NCBI GenBank assembly: GCA_965230625.1
Contig: CBDDLL010000001.1
Location: 2,046,001-2,110,000, forward strand
DNA length: 64,000 nucleotides
Reading direction: 5' to 3'
From: Saccharicrinis sp965230625
Lineage (GTDB): Bacteria; Bacteroidota; Bacteroidia; Bacteroidales; Marinilabiliaceae
Positions 27,822-37,138 of this stretch are shown in pieces. The first letter of the stretch is position 1, and each line of letters starts with the position of its first letter. Below the pieces are notes generated by a model, which saw only the letters and a list, made by a program, of their open reading frames with translations, was not told the DNA's origin and did not search any database. The position numbers and the translations under genes are program-made.

Positions 27822-29438
27822 TTAATTTATTTTATTTATGGTAATTGGGTATTTGTTTTTTAACCTGCGGATTTTGTCTTCTTTTAGTAGTTTTGTTTTT
27901 TTCGATTTTAAAGAAGCTATAATTTCATTTTTTGCGGCTTTGTAGGTTTTTATGAGTTGTCCTTCTTCTTTTGTTTTAAAAAATAATATGTGGTTTTGAT
28001 TATTAACAAAAGGACCTTTTAAAAACTGAAGTTTTGCAGCAAATATTTTTTTAGTTAAGTCAATAGGTAAATTTGCGCTATCTTTCTTTAGAATAACCTC
28101 AGGTTCAAATGATATTAGGTTTTTTACAAACGTTGTATCATTTATTGATTCGAGTTCATTATTATTTAGTAATTCACTTACAAAAGCATAGTTTTCTAAC
28201 GCTGCATTCTTAGTTTTAAACTTCAATAAGGATACATAGCAAGTTTCGGGTTCTGTAAATTTTTCATTATTATTTTTATAGTACTTTAAAGATTCATCAT
28301 CAGTAACGAATATGCTATCATATAGTTCGTTTTTAAAATATTGAGGTAAAATAACTCTGTTTCTATAATTTCTTTTATCGAGAACATATTGTATATCACT
28401 AAAAATTCCTAAACTATCTGCTTCTGCATATTCAATTTTTTGCATAACAGCGTCCTTAATAGTTTCCTCTAGTTGAGTTTTATTTTCAATTTTTTGCGTA
28501 AATGGAGTGTTTTTGTAATAATCCAAAAATTCTTTACAAGTAATAGGTTTAACTTTCCCTTTAAACCGAAAAGTAAGTAGAGTGTCGTTTACGATGGTAG
28601 GAGATGAGGCATTTAATTGTTTAATTAACTCATCTTTGATTTTATTGTTTGTTGAAATTTTAGCTTTAAAAAATACCTCTTCGCTTTTTTCTTTTATTAT
28701 TTCTCTTGTTTTAATTCGTTTCAACTCATTAAGAATTTGGTCTTTTTCGTGACTAAAAGAACCTTGTCTAACATTTTCTGTTTTTATTGGATTTATTATA
28801 TAAATTCCTTCTGAAGTATAAAAGGTGTTAGGCTTAATTATGTTGATTATGAGATTTTTTAAAATGTGTAACTCTCCAAATGGGAAGATATATGCCCGAT
28901 TTTCGTGATAAATATTATTGTTGGCTCTGCATTTATTTGCAGCCATAATATAATCGGCTTCCGTTTTTATTGTAGTATCATTACCAAGAATCTCAGTCAT
29001 TACTTTTTTGTTTGGAAACTTTAAGTATTCCAGGTAATAAATTTTGTTGCGTTTATTGTATGCATCTTTTAATTCCTGTTTTGAGAAATCGAGTTGTGGT
29101 TTAGCTAGTTTATTCCACAGATACCCATCAACCTTGCTAATCATAGCTTGTGCCGTATAATTAACTTTTGTTTTAATATCTGGGATTGTGTCATATCCTT
29201 TATCTAAAGCATCTGCCAAAAAGTAGGCTTCGTTAATAAAATTATTCTTCCATTGCTTATAACTTTGTCCAGAACCTGGATTGAAGTATCTCTTTTTGTT
29301 TTTTTCAAATTCATATTCGGTTATTTCAACCTTGCCAATTTTAAGAATTATCTTATCAGAAACTTCTTCAGAATTAGATTTGCATCCGAATAAGCTAAAT
29401 AAGGAAATTGATATTAAGAGAATAGATATTGTTTTCAT
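27822..29438 (-). CDS. SurA/PpiC-like periplasmic lipoprotein
   Basis: A lipobox (SLFGCKS, Cys19) gives a lipoprotein of 538 aa. The N-terminal section (LKIGKVEITEYEFEKNKKRY) is the SurA-type chaperone opening. A middle parvulin-like section and a second copy of the pattern (YFKNELYDSIFVTDDESLKYYKNN, about 380-405; then VSLLKFKTKNAALENY) suggest one or two degenerate PpiC domains. It is likely a chaperone for exported proteins; isomerase activity is uncertain because the active-site motif is not recognisable. Operon position: after the hydrolase (36-bp gap). Confidence 0.75.
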   Translation of the reverse strand: MKTISILLISISLFSLFGCKSNSEEVSDKIILKIGKVEITEYEFEKNKKRYFNPGSGQSYKQWKNNFINEAYFLADALDKGYDTIPDIKTKVNYTAQAMISKVDGYLWNKLAKPQLDFSKQELKDAYNKRNKIYYLEYLKFPNKKVMTEILGNDTTIKTEADYIMAANKCRANNNIYHENRAYIFPFGELHILKNLIINIIKPNTFYTSEGIYIINPIKTENVRQGSFSHEKDQILNELKRIKTREIIKEKSEEVFFKAKISTNNKIKDELIKQLNASSPTIVNDTLLTFRFKGKVKPITCKEFLDYYKNTPFTQKIENKTQLEETIKDAVMQKIEYAEADSLGIFSDIQYVLDKRNYRNRVILPQYFKNELYDSIFVTDDESLKYYKNNNEKFTEPETCYVSLLKFKTKNAALENYAFVSELLNNNELESINDTTFVKNLISFEPEVILKKDSANLPIDLTKKIFAAKLQFLKGPFVNNQNHILFFKTKEEGQLIKTYKAAKNEIIASLKSKKTKLLKEDKIRRLKNKYPITINKIN

Positions 29439-29474
29439 AAAGAAAGAATTTTGGTTTTATCAGGGTGTAGTATT

Positions 29475-32135
29475 TTAATTCCAGTTTATATCGAAGTAAC
29501 CTTCTTTAATGATGTTGTTTAGTCCATACTTTTTATTCCAGACTACATAGTCTTTGTTACCATTTACAATTAAATTTTTCTCAACTAAAGAGAAGTTGTT
29601 TTCGTTATTTGTGCCGATATATAAAACATATTTGTTGGTATTAAGAGGATTAGGGTATATGAAACATATTGAGACATCACTCTCTGTTATTTCTTTATTT
29701 CTAAAAAGAATGTTTTTCTCTGATTGAATGACAGGGAGCTTTGAGATTATTTGTTTTATGTAAGGATTGGTATAGTTCTGATTAAATAAAATAATGTTGC
29801 TCTCATTTAGGTTTTGTCTGAATTTCTCTTCATTTATCGATTTTACAGATACAAATACTTGACTACCCCATATGGAGGTGATCATTTTTTGAAGTGGAAC
29901 TGTTGTTTTGGGTTCAATATATACAAAGCTATTTGTAAAGAAGTGATTTATAGGTCCTTCAATGAGAGGTTTTTTTGTCTTGTAGGTTGTGTTTGACTTG
30001 TTTACTGTAATTTGAATAGTATCTCTAAAGTTACCTTTATAGCTTAATTTGTTATTAGTAAATACAAGAAAGTCTTTGTGTTTATTAAGATTTAAGTCTT
30101 TAGTATAAATACTATAGTTATCAATGTTAATAGCATTTACATTAATAGTGTTATTAATAGTGTCTTTAAATGCCTCAATTATTGTTTTGCCTATATAAGA
30201 ATACTTATTAATTTCCAGCCAATATGCTTTGTTATATTTTTGCTCAAACGTAATAAAGCGAATAGTATCTGGAGATGTGATTCGTTTTTTATTATTAAAG
30301 AATTCAAAGGTTGGAGCATGGCAATTCTTAGGTAATAAATAGTGAGAGTCGCTTTCGCTTTTATCAAAGTAGGGAACATATTTGTATTTGGATGCTTCTT
30401 TAATAAAATTGTACGAGTTTTCTATGGGCACAATCTCATCCTTAGTACTGTGGTAAATGTATGTAGGAATATTCGTTAAGTTTCTAACAAAATTTATAGG
30501 ATTGGTTATTTCGTCCATTCCGTGAGTCTCGGGCTGAAATAGTGATATTGCCGCAAAGTAATGCGGAAACTTGCTTGCTAAATGAATAGTTCTACTAGCA
30601 CCAGCACAGTCACCCATTAAATAAATTCTGTCAGTATCAATGTTGTAATTGCTTTTAATGTCATTAAAAGCCTCAAAAAAATCAGCAGTACTTATACCTG
30701 AAGAGCCGCTGTTACCTCTTAGGTAGGGCCAGAATATGGCTGTTTTATATTGATCTGCAAGTTTTATTTCCCATTCAATTTGGTCGGAGTTTAAATAATA
30801 CCAACTATTAAGCGCAGAATCAAGAGGATTGTGATAAAAGGGCATTACAACAACTAAAGGAATCTTTTCTTGCAATAATGTTTGTTGCGAGGCATGAAAC
30901 ATATAATATTGAGGCTGGTCATCAATTTTTGAAGAATAAGATTTTAAATAAGTTCCGTCAATGTTTTTAAACGGATTTTTAGGTTGAGTTTTTGCACTAA
31001 GAAGAATGTTTTGTATAGATAGTGCTTTGTTTACAATGTTTTTGTTATAAAATTTAGACTCACTTTTTGAGTTTTTAGGTGTTCTTTTTGCAATTAATTG
31101 AGAGAGGCTTTTTATTACACCATCTATACTTTTAATGTCATCTTTATCAACAAGGTTTATAGATGATAGTTCTTGCTTTAAGCGATTTAAAAGAGTGTGT
31201 TTATTTCCAATATAGAAACTCTCACTGAGTGTGCAGTTCTGCAAATATAAATTACAATTATAGAAACCTTCATTAAAACCGTCTATCGAAAGTTCGCATT
31301 CTCCATTATTATTGATTATTACAGTGTCATATTTCCTGGAATCAGAGTTGGGATTTATATCTTTTATGGAAACTGAGAGTTCTTTCTTATATAAATAGTT
31401 GCCAGTATATATATTAAGTTTTTCGTTATTGCAGAGAATGGGATTCGAAATAAAGTCGGAATGCATATTTAAGCAATACTCTTCCCTGGCCTCTGGTATG
31501 CTTGCAATTTTACATACTAAACGCCAGCACAATTTATTGGAGCCTCGGCTAACTTTGGCAACAAATAAGTTCTCACCTTTATTTAAAGCTAGTTTTATAT
31601 AATAATCATAGCCTTTGGGAAATTTAAGGTTACCATTTTCTGATGCGATAAGATTGTTGTTTAACCAGGCTTTTAAACCAAAGCAAGTTGCTGCCATAAA
31701 AACCACATTACGTTTTCTATCGCTATATATTGAGCAAGCTATATAATAATTGCTCTCGTTTCTCTTTGTGTTAACGGTATCTATAACATGTAAAAAATCT
31801 ATATTATCTGCAATAATGCTAAATTCTTGATTTTTAAATTGAGGATGTATAAAATTGGGGGTTTGTGCGTTATTTGCCTTTATAGATAGAATTTTATTTT
31901 CGTCAAGTTTATTTTCTTGTAGGTTGAAGTGTTTTAGGTCATTATTGTTTAGTGAGTTGTTTTCCGCGGTGTCAACTAGAAATGGGCCTATTAATCGAAC
32001 TTTTTCAATGTTAATTGATTTAAATGTATCATTTGTGATATAAACAGAAGGAAGTTTTTCTGTTTGAGTACATGATATTAATAATGTTATTAACAAAAGT
32101 AAGAAAGAAAGGTATTTTATTTCTTTATAAAGCAT
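29475..32135 (-). CDS. Large lipoprotein with alpha/beta-hydrolase domain (Cys at nucleophile position)
   Basis: An 886-aa exported protein; lipobox LLISCT (Cys22). Residues about 100-200 look like a jelly-roll/PA14-type module (GLKAWLNNNLIAS, NKGENLFVAKVSRGSN). Residues about 400-610 are an alpha/beta hydrolase of the esterase/prolyl oligopeptidase type: oxyanion loop about LVVVMPFYHNP, nucleophile elbow GDCAGA with Cys510 where Ser is usual, acid Asp566 (TKDEIVP) and His598 (SDSHYL). The last 270 residues are unrecognised. First gene of the operon; a LacI-type operator lies about 140 bp upstream. Substrate unknown. Confidence 0.8.
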   Translation of the reverse strand: MLYKEIKYLSFLLLLITLLISCTQTEKLPSVYITNDTFKSINIEKVRLIGPFLVDTAENNSLNNNDLKHFNLQENKLDENKILSIKANNAQTPNFIHPQFKNQEFSIIADNIDFLHVIDTVNTKRNESNYYIACSIYSDRKRNVVFMAATCFGLKAWLNNNLIASENGNLKFPKGYDYYIKLALNKGENLFVAKVSRGSNKLCWRLVCKIASIPEAREEYCLNMHSDFISNPILCNNEKLNIYTGNYLYKKELSVSIKDINPNSDSRKYDTVIINNNGECELSIDGFNEGFYNCNLYLQNCTLSESFYIGNKHTLLNRLKQELSSINLVDKDDIKSIDGVIKSLSQLIAKRTPKNSKSESKFYNKNIVNKALSIQNILLSAKTQPKNPFKNIDGTYLKSYSSKIDDQPQYYMFHASQQTLLQEKIPLVVVMPFYHNPLDSALNSWYYLNSDQIEWEIKLADQYKTAIFWPYLRGNSGSSGISTADFFEAFNDIKSNYNIDTDRIYLMGDCAGASRTIHLASKFPHYFAAISLFQPETHGMDEITNPINFVRNLTNIPTYIYHSTKDEIVPIENSYNFIKEASKYKYVPYFDKSESDSHYLLPKNCHAPTFEFFNNKKRITSPDTIRFITFEQKYNKAYWLEINKYSYIGKTIIEAFKDTINNTINVNAINIDNYSIYTKDLNLNKHKDFLVFTNNKLSYKGNFRDTIQITVNKSNTTYKTKKPLIEGPINHFFTNSFVYIEPKTTVPLQKMITSIWGSQVFVSVKSINEEKFRQNLNESNIILFNQNYTNPYIKQIISKLPVIQSEKNILFRNKEITESDVSICFIYPNPLNTNKYVLYIGTNNENNFSLVEKNLIVNGNKDYVVWNKKYGLNNIIKEGYFDINWN

Positions 32136-32204
32136 GATGTAAGCATCAGTAAAAATTATATAAGTATTAATATGTAATTGAATAAGTTTGTAAATTATGT
32201 TTTT

Positions 32205-32212
32205 CGAAATTA
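32205..32212 (-). promoter_or_regulatory. Possible -7 element of the envelope operon
   Basis: The minus strand reads TAATTTCG, one mismatch to TAnnTTTG. It lies 70 bases before the start codon and 60 bases downstream of the operator at 32273-32286. Confidence 0.3.
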
Positions 32213-32272
32213 AAACTAGAAATTAATATTGATAATGTAAAGAAATTAATGAATTAAAAATCAAATTATTAA

Positions 32273-32286
32273 TGCAAACGTTTGCG
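32273..32286. promoter_or_regulatory. LacI-type operator upstream of the envelope operon
   Basis: TGCAAACGTTTGCG is a near-perfect palindrome, identical in 13 of 14 positions to the operator in front of susC (41141-41154). It lies upstream of the 886-aa lipoprotein gene, not of any starch gene. Confidence 0.65.
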
Positions 32287-32431
32287 GTATCGATTGTAAT
32301 TTAAAGTAATGATAAAATGTATATTGTAATATTAAATATTATAATATGTAAATAAGATAACCTGAATGTTATTTTACTTTTATAAATAGTTGTTAGAAAC
32401 TACTAAAAGACCAATCTATAGCTAAAACACT

Positions 32432-32682
32432 GTTGAACCCTCAATATGCATTAGAAAATCTATTACACATTGAAATTACTTCAAAACAAGACACTTCGTT
32501 TCTTCATTTCAACTCACCAGAACAGTGCTATGCCTCGTTTCAGTAAATCCTTGTTTTATTAGTTTCTGATTATTGCTTCGTTCAGCATTGCCCAAGTAAA
32601 ACTTGGCACTGCATTCACTTATCGCAATAATTGTACTTTCAATGTTCATAACGAAGTTCTAATACATAATCCGGGTTGAAAC
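32432..32682. repeat. Dispersed repeat R1, copy A (251 bp)
   Basis: This copy matches 39562-39740 nearly base for base except for an extra 72 bp (about 32551-32622), which is itself a hairpin. The ends are imperfect inverted repeats: the left AACCCTC-AATATGCATTAGAA pairs with the right TTCTAATACATAATCCGGGTT. No reading frame. It resembles a non-autonomous transposon relic (MITE-like). Apart from this repeat, the operator and the -7 element, the 32136-32801 gap shows nothing. Confidence 0.75.
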
Positions 32683-32801
32683 CTCACAGGAAACAATAAA
32701 TCAATAGATAAAGTGTATATTCCAATTGTTAGATATTTAGCTTGATGGAAAAAGTTTGATAAGCTATCGTAATAACTAAATAATTCATTTAATAATAGCC
32801 A

Positions 32802-34670
32802 TTACTTTAATTCAAATATTAAAGCTGATTTTGCTTTAATATTGAAGGATTCTAAATTCTTAACTGTATGATTTGTAATAATATTTTTACGGATAGAGTA
32901 TTTATTCAGTATTTCATTGAACCTTTGGGTATTTACTTTTTTAATGCCTTTGTTATTGTTGTTTAAAACAACCATTACAGCTTCATTATCAGTATATCTA
33001 AAATATATGTAAATGCCATTTTCCGGGATAAAGTGCAAAGTTTTACCATATTTTAGGGCATCTGACTGCTTACGATAGTTCAATATTTTTTTTATAAAAT
33101 TAAATATGCGATTCTGCTCAGCAGTTCTACCTTTTTTAGTAAAAGCATTGGTGCTATCATTAGGCCATCCTCCTGGAAAATCGAGCCTAATTTTATCATG
33201 CCCATCATGGCCATTACCGTTCATTAACAGTTCGGTGCCATAGTAAATTTGTAATATTCCTCGAGTTGTAACAGCATAAGTTAATGCCATTTTTAACTTA
33301 CTGGTATCATTATTTAATTTGTATAAAATACGTCCTTCATCATGATTATCTGGGAAAACAACCAAATTATAAGGATTCGGATATAAATGATCGTCGGCAA
33401 TAGTATTATATAGTCTTGTTAATCCAGTATCCCAACCTTCTTCCTCATTAAAAGCTGTGCTAATAGCAGATTGCATAGGAAAATCCATTAAGCTGGGAAG
33501 GTAAGAGTTATAACCATCTTTATTAGGAAAGTCTTTTTGCCAGTAGCATAATTTAGAAGCTTCTGTAATCCATGATTCTCCAACAATGTTAAAATTAGGA
33601 TATTCACTTAAAATTCGTTGTGTCCATATGGCCATTCCATGCTGATCGGGATATGGATATGTATCCATTCTAATGCCTCCTAAACCTGCATATTCTATCC
33701 ACCAAATGCTATTTTGAATCATATAGTTTAGCATAAACTCATTCTCAAGATTTAGATCGGGCATGGTGGTGTCAAACCATCCTTTTACCGAAAGATCTTT
33801 ATCGGCTTTTGAAACGTATGGATCTGATATTGTTGATAATCTGTAATTAGAACGTGTAAATTTTTCCCATTGATTAATCCAATTCGACATAGGTAAATCT
33901 TCCATCCACCAATGGTAGCTTCCACAGTGGTTAAATACCATGTCCATAATCATTTTAATACCTCGTTGGTTACACTCGTTTGTTAAGCTCTTAAATTCTT
34001 CGTTCGAACCTAAACGAGCATCAATCTCATAAAAATCGGTAATGGCATAACCATGGTAAGATGATTTAGGTTGATTGTTTTCCATAACGGGATTGAGCCA
34101 GATAGCAGTAAATCCCAATTCCTGAATATAGTCAAGATGATCATGTATGCCTTTTATATCACCTCCATGTCGTCCATAAGGAGCTTTACGGTCTGCTTTT
34201 TCCAACATTCCCTCAATGTTGTCATTATCTGGATTTCCATTTGCAAACCTATCAGGCATTATTAAATACATGGCATCACCAGAGTCAAAACCCTTACGCT
34301 GTGCTGAGTCTTTTTCTCTAGGTAAAAGCTCGTATTTATGCGTATAAACTTCAACTCCTCCAATTGAGAATTTTATGGGAACAATACCTGGTTTGGTATT
34401 AGGTGAAATATGAAGATCGAGAAATAAATAATTTGAATTTTCAACTTTTGTTACTTTTGAAATGGTTACTCCATTATAATCAATACTTACAACAGAAGAA
34501 GCTATGTTATTACCATAAACTAAAAGCTGTAATTCGGGATATTTCATACCTACCCACCAATTTGTTGGTTCAATTCGTTTAATCAACTCTTGCTCTTCTG
34601 CACGTAAATTAGATTGAGGGTGTAATGATGTCATAACAAATAAAACAATCAAATATTTAAATACTCGCAT
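32802..34670 (-). CDS. GH13 alpha-amylase / neopullulanase (SusA-like), periplasmic
   Basis: A 622-aa GH13 enzyme with a signal peptide (YLIVLFVMTSLHPQSNLRA), the length and layout of SusA-type neopullulanases or cyclomaltodextrinases: N-terminal beta domain (about 30-125, WWVGMKYPELQLLVYG), the (beta/alpha)8 barrel, then a C-terminal beta domain. Conserved regions are DMVFNHCG, GGIRMDTYPY (nucleophile Asp336), NIVGESW (acid Glu365) and FPDNHDEGR (Asp444). There is no lipobox, so a periplasmic location is inferred: cutting imported oligosaccharides to maltose and glucose. Last gene of the operon, behind a terminator-like hairpin. Confidence 0.93.
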   Translation of the reverse strand: MRVFKYLIVLFVMTSLHPQSNLRAEEQELIKRIEPTNWWVGMKYPELQLLVYGNNIASSVVSIDYNGVTISKVTKVENSNYLFLDLHISPNTKPGIVPIKFSIGGVEVYTHKYELLPREKDSAQRKGFDSGDAMYLIMPDRFANGNPDNDNIEGMLEKADRKAPYGRHGGDIKGIHDHLDYIQELGFTAIWLNPVMENNQPKSSYHGYAITDFYEIDARLGSNEEFKSLTNECNQRGIKMIMDMVFNHCGSYHWWMEDLPMSNWINQWEKFTRSNYRLSTISDPYVSKADKDLSVKGWFDTTMPDLNLENEFMLNYMIQNSIWWIEYAGLGGIRMDTYPYPDQHGMAIWTQRILSEYPNFNIVGESWITEASKLCYWQKDFPNKDGYNSYLPSLMDFPMQSAISTAFNEEEGWDTGLTRLYNTIADDHLYPNPYNLVVFPDNHDEGRILYKLNNDTSKLKMALTYAVTTRGILQIYYGTELLMNGNGHDGHDKIRLDFPGGWPNDSTNAFTKKGRTAEQNRIFNFIKKILNYRKQSDALKYGKTLHFIPENGIYIYFRYTDNEAVMVVLNNNNKGIKKVNTQRFNEILNKYSIRKNIITNHTVKNLESFNIKAKSALIFELK

Positions 34671-34733
34671 GGAAAACTAATTTAAAGTTAAACTAATTGC
34701 AGATAAATTTATATGGAGAAATAAATAAAAAAC

Positions 34734-34790
34734 ACAGAGCAGCTGTAACCCAGAATGGGATGTATTAAAACTGGGCTTTAAGCTCTCTGT
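34734..34790 (-). terminator. Terminator-like hairpin between GH65 and GH13 genes
   Basis: An imperfect stem pairs ACAGAG, AGCT and CCCAG (34734-34753) with CTGGG, AGCT and CTCTGT (34771-34790). Reading with the operon (minus strand), the stem is followed by a U-run (A-run at 34727-34732). It may give partial termination before the amylase gene. Confidence 0.55.
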
Positions 34791-34799
34791 ATTTAAAAT

Positions 34800-37106
34800 T
34801 TAGCGGGAAATAGTCTTAGACTGATTTGCTTTTACAGTCACCAACTCTTTATATAAGTATAATTCAATAGTTTCTTTAGCGTGAGATATAATTTCTACTT
34901 CCTTTGAAGTTACTCTCACCTCTAAGTCATTTCCTTTAAAAGTAATTCGGAAAGCATATTCTTCCCATTGTTTTGGAATATCCGGATTTAAATAAAGTTT
35001 TTCATCGTAAGCTCTTTTACCGCCAAAGCCTTCAATAATTGACATCCAGGTTCCTGCCATACTTGTAATGTGCAATCCTTCGTGTACTTCAGCATTGTAA
35101 TCATCTAAATCTAATCGTGATGTACGCAAGTACATTTCGTATGCTTTTTCCACATTACCAATTCTTGTGGCTAAAATGGAGTGAACGCAAGGAGAAAGAG
35201 ATGATTCATGAACAGTTCGAGGCTCATAGAAATTAAAATTACGTTGAATATCTTCGGTAGGAAATTCATCTTCAAAAACATAAATGCCTTGCAACGTATC
35301 TGCTTGTTTAATAAAGTTTGAGCGAAGTATTCTATCCCACGACCAATGCTGATTAATAGGACGTTCAGCAGGATCAAGCTCCTTAGCTAACATTTGTTCT
35401 TTGTCCATAAAACCATCTTGCTGCATAAATACGTTCAACTCCTCGTTAAATGGAAAATGCATGTTTTCGACTATGTTAGTCCATCTACTGGTTTCTTCTT
35501 CCTTAAAGTTTAATTTTTCAACTAATTCTTTATACCTGGCTGAATTTGTTTCTTTTACATACTTAAGAGATTCAGTAGTGTATTTTAAACACCAAGAAGC
35601 CATCTTGTTGGTATACCAGTTATTGTTAATGTTATTTTCGTACTCATTAGGGCCTGTAACTCCTAGTATTACGAATTTCTTTTTTGCATCGGAATAAGTT
35701 GCACGCTGACTCCAGAACCGGGATATGCCAACCAGAACCTCTAAGCCATATTCTTCAAGATATTTTTTATCGCCTGTATGTCTAATGTAATTATTTATGG
35801 CAAAAGCAATAGCTCCATTACGGTGAATTTCCTCAAAAGTAATTTCCCATTCGTTGTGGCATTCTTCACCATTGGCTGTTACCATAGGATATAGAGCAGC
35901 ACCATCTTTGAAACCTAATTTTTGAGCATTCTCGATTGCTTTTTCCAGGTGTTTGTATCTATATATAAGTAATTGTCGGGTTACTTGAGAGGGAGAAGTC
36001 ATTAAAAAGAATGGAATGCAATATGCTTCGGTATCCCAATAAGTTGTTCCGCCATACTTTTCGCCGGTAAATCCTTTGGGACCAACATTTAACCTTTCAT
36101 CCTCACCAGTATAGGTTTGGTTCAGATGGAAAATATTAAAACGAATACCTTGTTGTGCAGCAACATCTCCTTTTATTTTGATATCGCTGTGCACCCATTT
36201 AGTAGCCCATTTTTGCTTATGATCTGTAAAAAGTTTATCAAATCCTTTGTGACAAGCATATGAAGCTAATTCTTCAGCATTACTTTTTAGTTCATCAGTA
36301 GAATAATTAAGAGAAGATGTAACTCCAATATATTTTTCCAGGCTAGCGGTTTCTCCTTCTTTAACTTCAAATTCAATTTTATTACCTACCCATTTTGCAA
36401 GTTGAATAACTTCAGGTTTAGGTTGAACTGGTTTTCCATTTAAAAATGCATGGTATTTCATCGCAAAGCCACATCGAAAATCAGACTTCTTTGTTTGAGA
36501 TTCGAGATAAGCAGTACCTTCAGTAGCATTCACATCTAAAATATTCCAAAATTTCTCATCGTAGTTGGAGTCTTCGTTTTCAATATCTCCATCTATGTAT
36601 GGGGTAAAGCTGATATTACCACTAAAGTTGATAGGTTTAACTTCGTATTTGATGACACCATTCTCGGTATCTACCATGCTTACAAATCTTTTAGACTTAA
36701 CATGTATTTTTTTATCTCCATCTAAAATTGCATCAAATTCCCTTTCCAGAAATCCTTCTTGCATGTTTAAAGTACGAACAAAATTCTCAACCTTACATTT
36801 AAATGTATCTAACTCTTGCCCATCTATTTCAACATTTATTCCAATCCAGTTAGGAGAGTTCAATACTTTTGCAAAGTATTCAGGGTAACCATTTTTCCAC
36901 CAACCAACTCTGGTTTTATCAGGATAGTATACTCCGGCAATATAACTTCCTTGTAAACTTGGGCCAGAATATTTTTCTTCGAAATTGGCACGTTGTCCCA
37001 TTTTACCATTGCCAATACTAAAAATACTTTCTGATGCTTGGTGGTTTTCAGGATCAAACCCTTCTTCAATAACACACCATTCGTGATATTTTAAATATTC
37101 TTTCAT
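34800..37106 (-). CDS. Maltose phosphorylase-type glycoside hydrolase family 65
   Basis: A 768-aa cytoplasmic enzyme; phosphorolyses maltose to glucose and beta-glucose-1-phosphate. GH65 hallmarks: N-terminal beta-sandwich (about 1-260), linker, (alpha/alpha)6 barrel with TYWDTEAYCIPFF and VTGPNEYENNINNNWYTN, whose Glu488 is the expected general acid, and a phosphate-binding HESSLSPCVHS stretch near 640. No signal peptide. Beta-phosphoglucomutase is the next upstream gene, which fits the beta-anomer product and favours maltose (or another alpha-glucobiose such as kojibiose or trehalose) as substrate; starch context argues for maltose. Confidence 0.93.
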   Translation of the reverse strand: MKEYLKYHEWCVIEEGFDPENHQASESIFSIGNGKMGQRANFEEKYSGPSLQGSYIAGVYYPDKTRVGWWKNGYPEYFAKVLNSPNWIGINVEIDGQELDTFKCKVENFVRTLNMQEGFLEREFDAILDGDKKIHVKSKRFVSMVDTENGVIKYEVKPINFSGNISFTPYIDGDIENEDSNYDEKFWNILDVNATEGTAYLESQTKKSDFRCGFAMKYHAFLNGKPVQPKPEVIQLAKWVGNKIEFEVKEGETASLEKYIGVTSSLNYSTDELKSNAEELASYACHKGFDKLFTDHKQKWATKWVHSDIKIKGDVAAQQGIRFNIFHLNQTYTGEDERLNVGPKGFTGEKYGGTTYWDTEAYCIPFFLMTSPSQVTRQLLIYRYKHLEKAIENAQKLGFKDGAALYPMVTANGEECHNEWEITFEEIHRNGAIAFAINNYIRHTGDKKYLEEYGLEVLVGISRFWSQRATYSDAKKKFVILGVTGPNEYENNINNNWYTNKMASWCLKYTTESLKYVKETNSARYKELVEKLNFKEEETSRWTNIVENMHFPFNEELNVFMQQDGFMDKEQMLAKELDPAERPINQHWSWDRILRSNFIKQADTLQGIYVFEDEFPTEDIQRNFNFYEPRTVHESSLSPCVHSILATRIGNVEKAYEMYLRTSRLDLDDYNAEVHEGLHITSMAGTWMSIIEGFGGKRAYDEKLYLNPDIPKQWEEYAFRITFKGNDLEVRVTSKEVEIISHAKETIELYLYKELVTVKANQSKTISR

Positions 37107-37138
37107 TTTTGTTTTCTCTTTTATCAGATTAAAAATGA

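Noticed and set aside
29475..32135. Classical prolyl oligopeptidase call
   Set aside because: No seven-bladed propeller is visible and the nucleophile is Cys, so only a general alpha/beta-hydrolase call is justified.
32432..32682. R1 as a complete insertion sequence
   Set aside because: At 251 bp it has inverted ends but no transposase frame; at most a non-autonomous relic.
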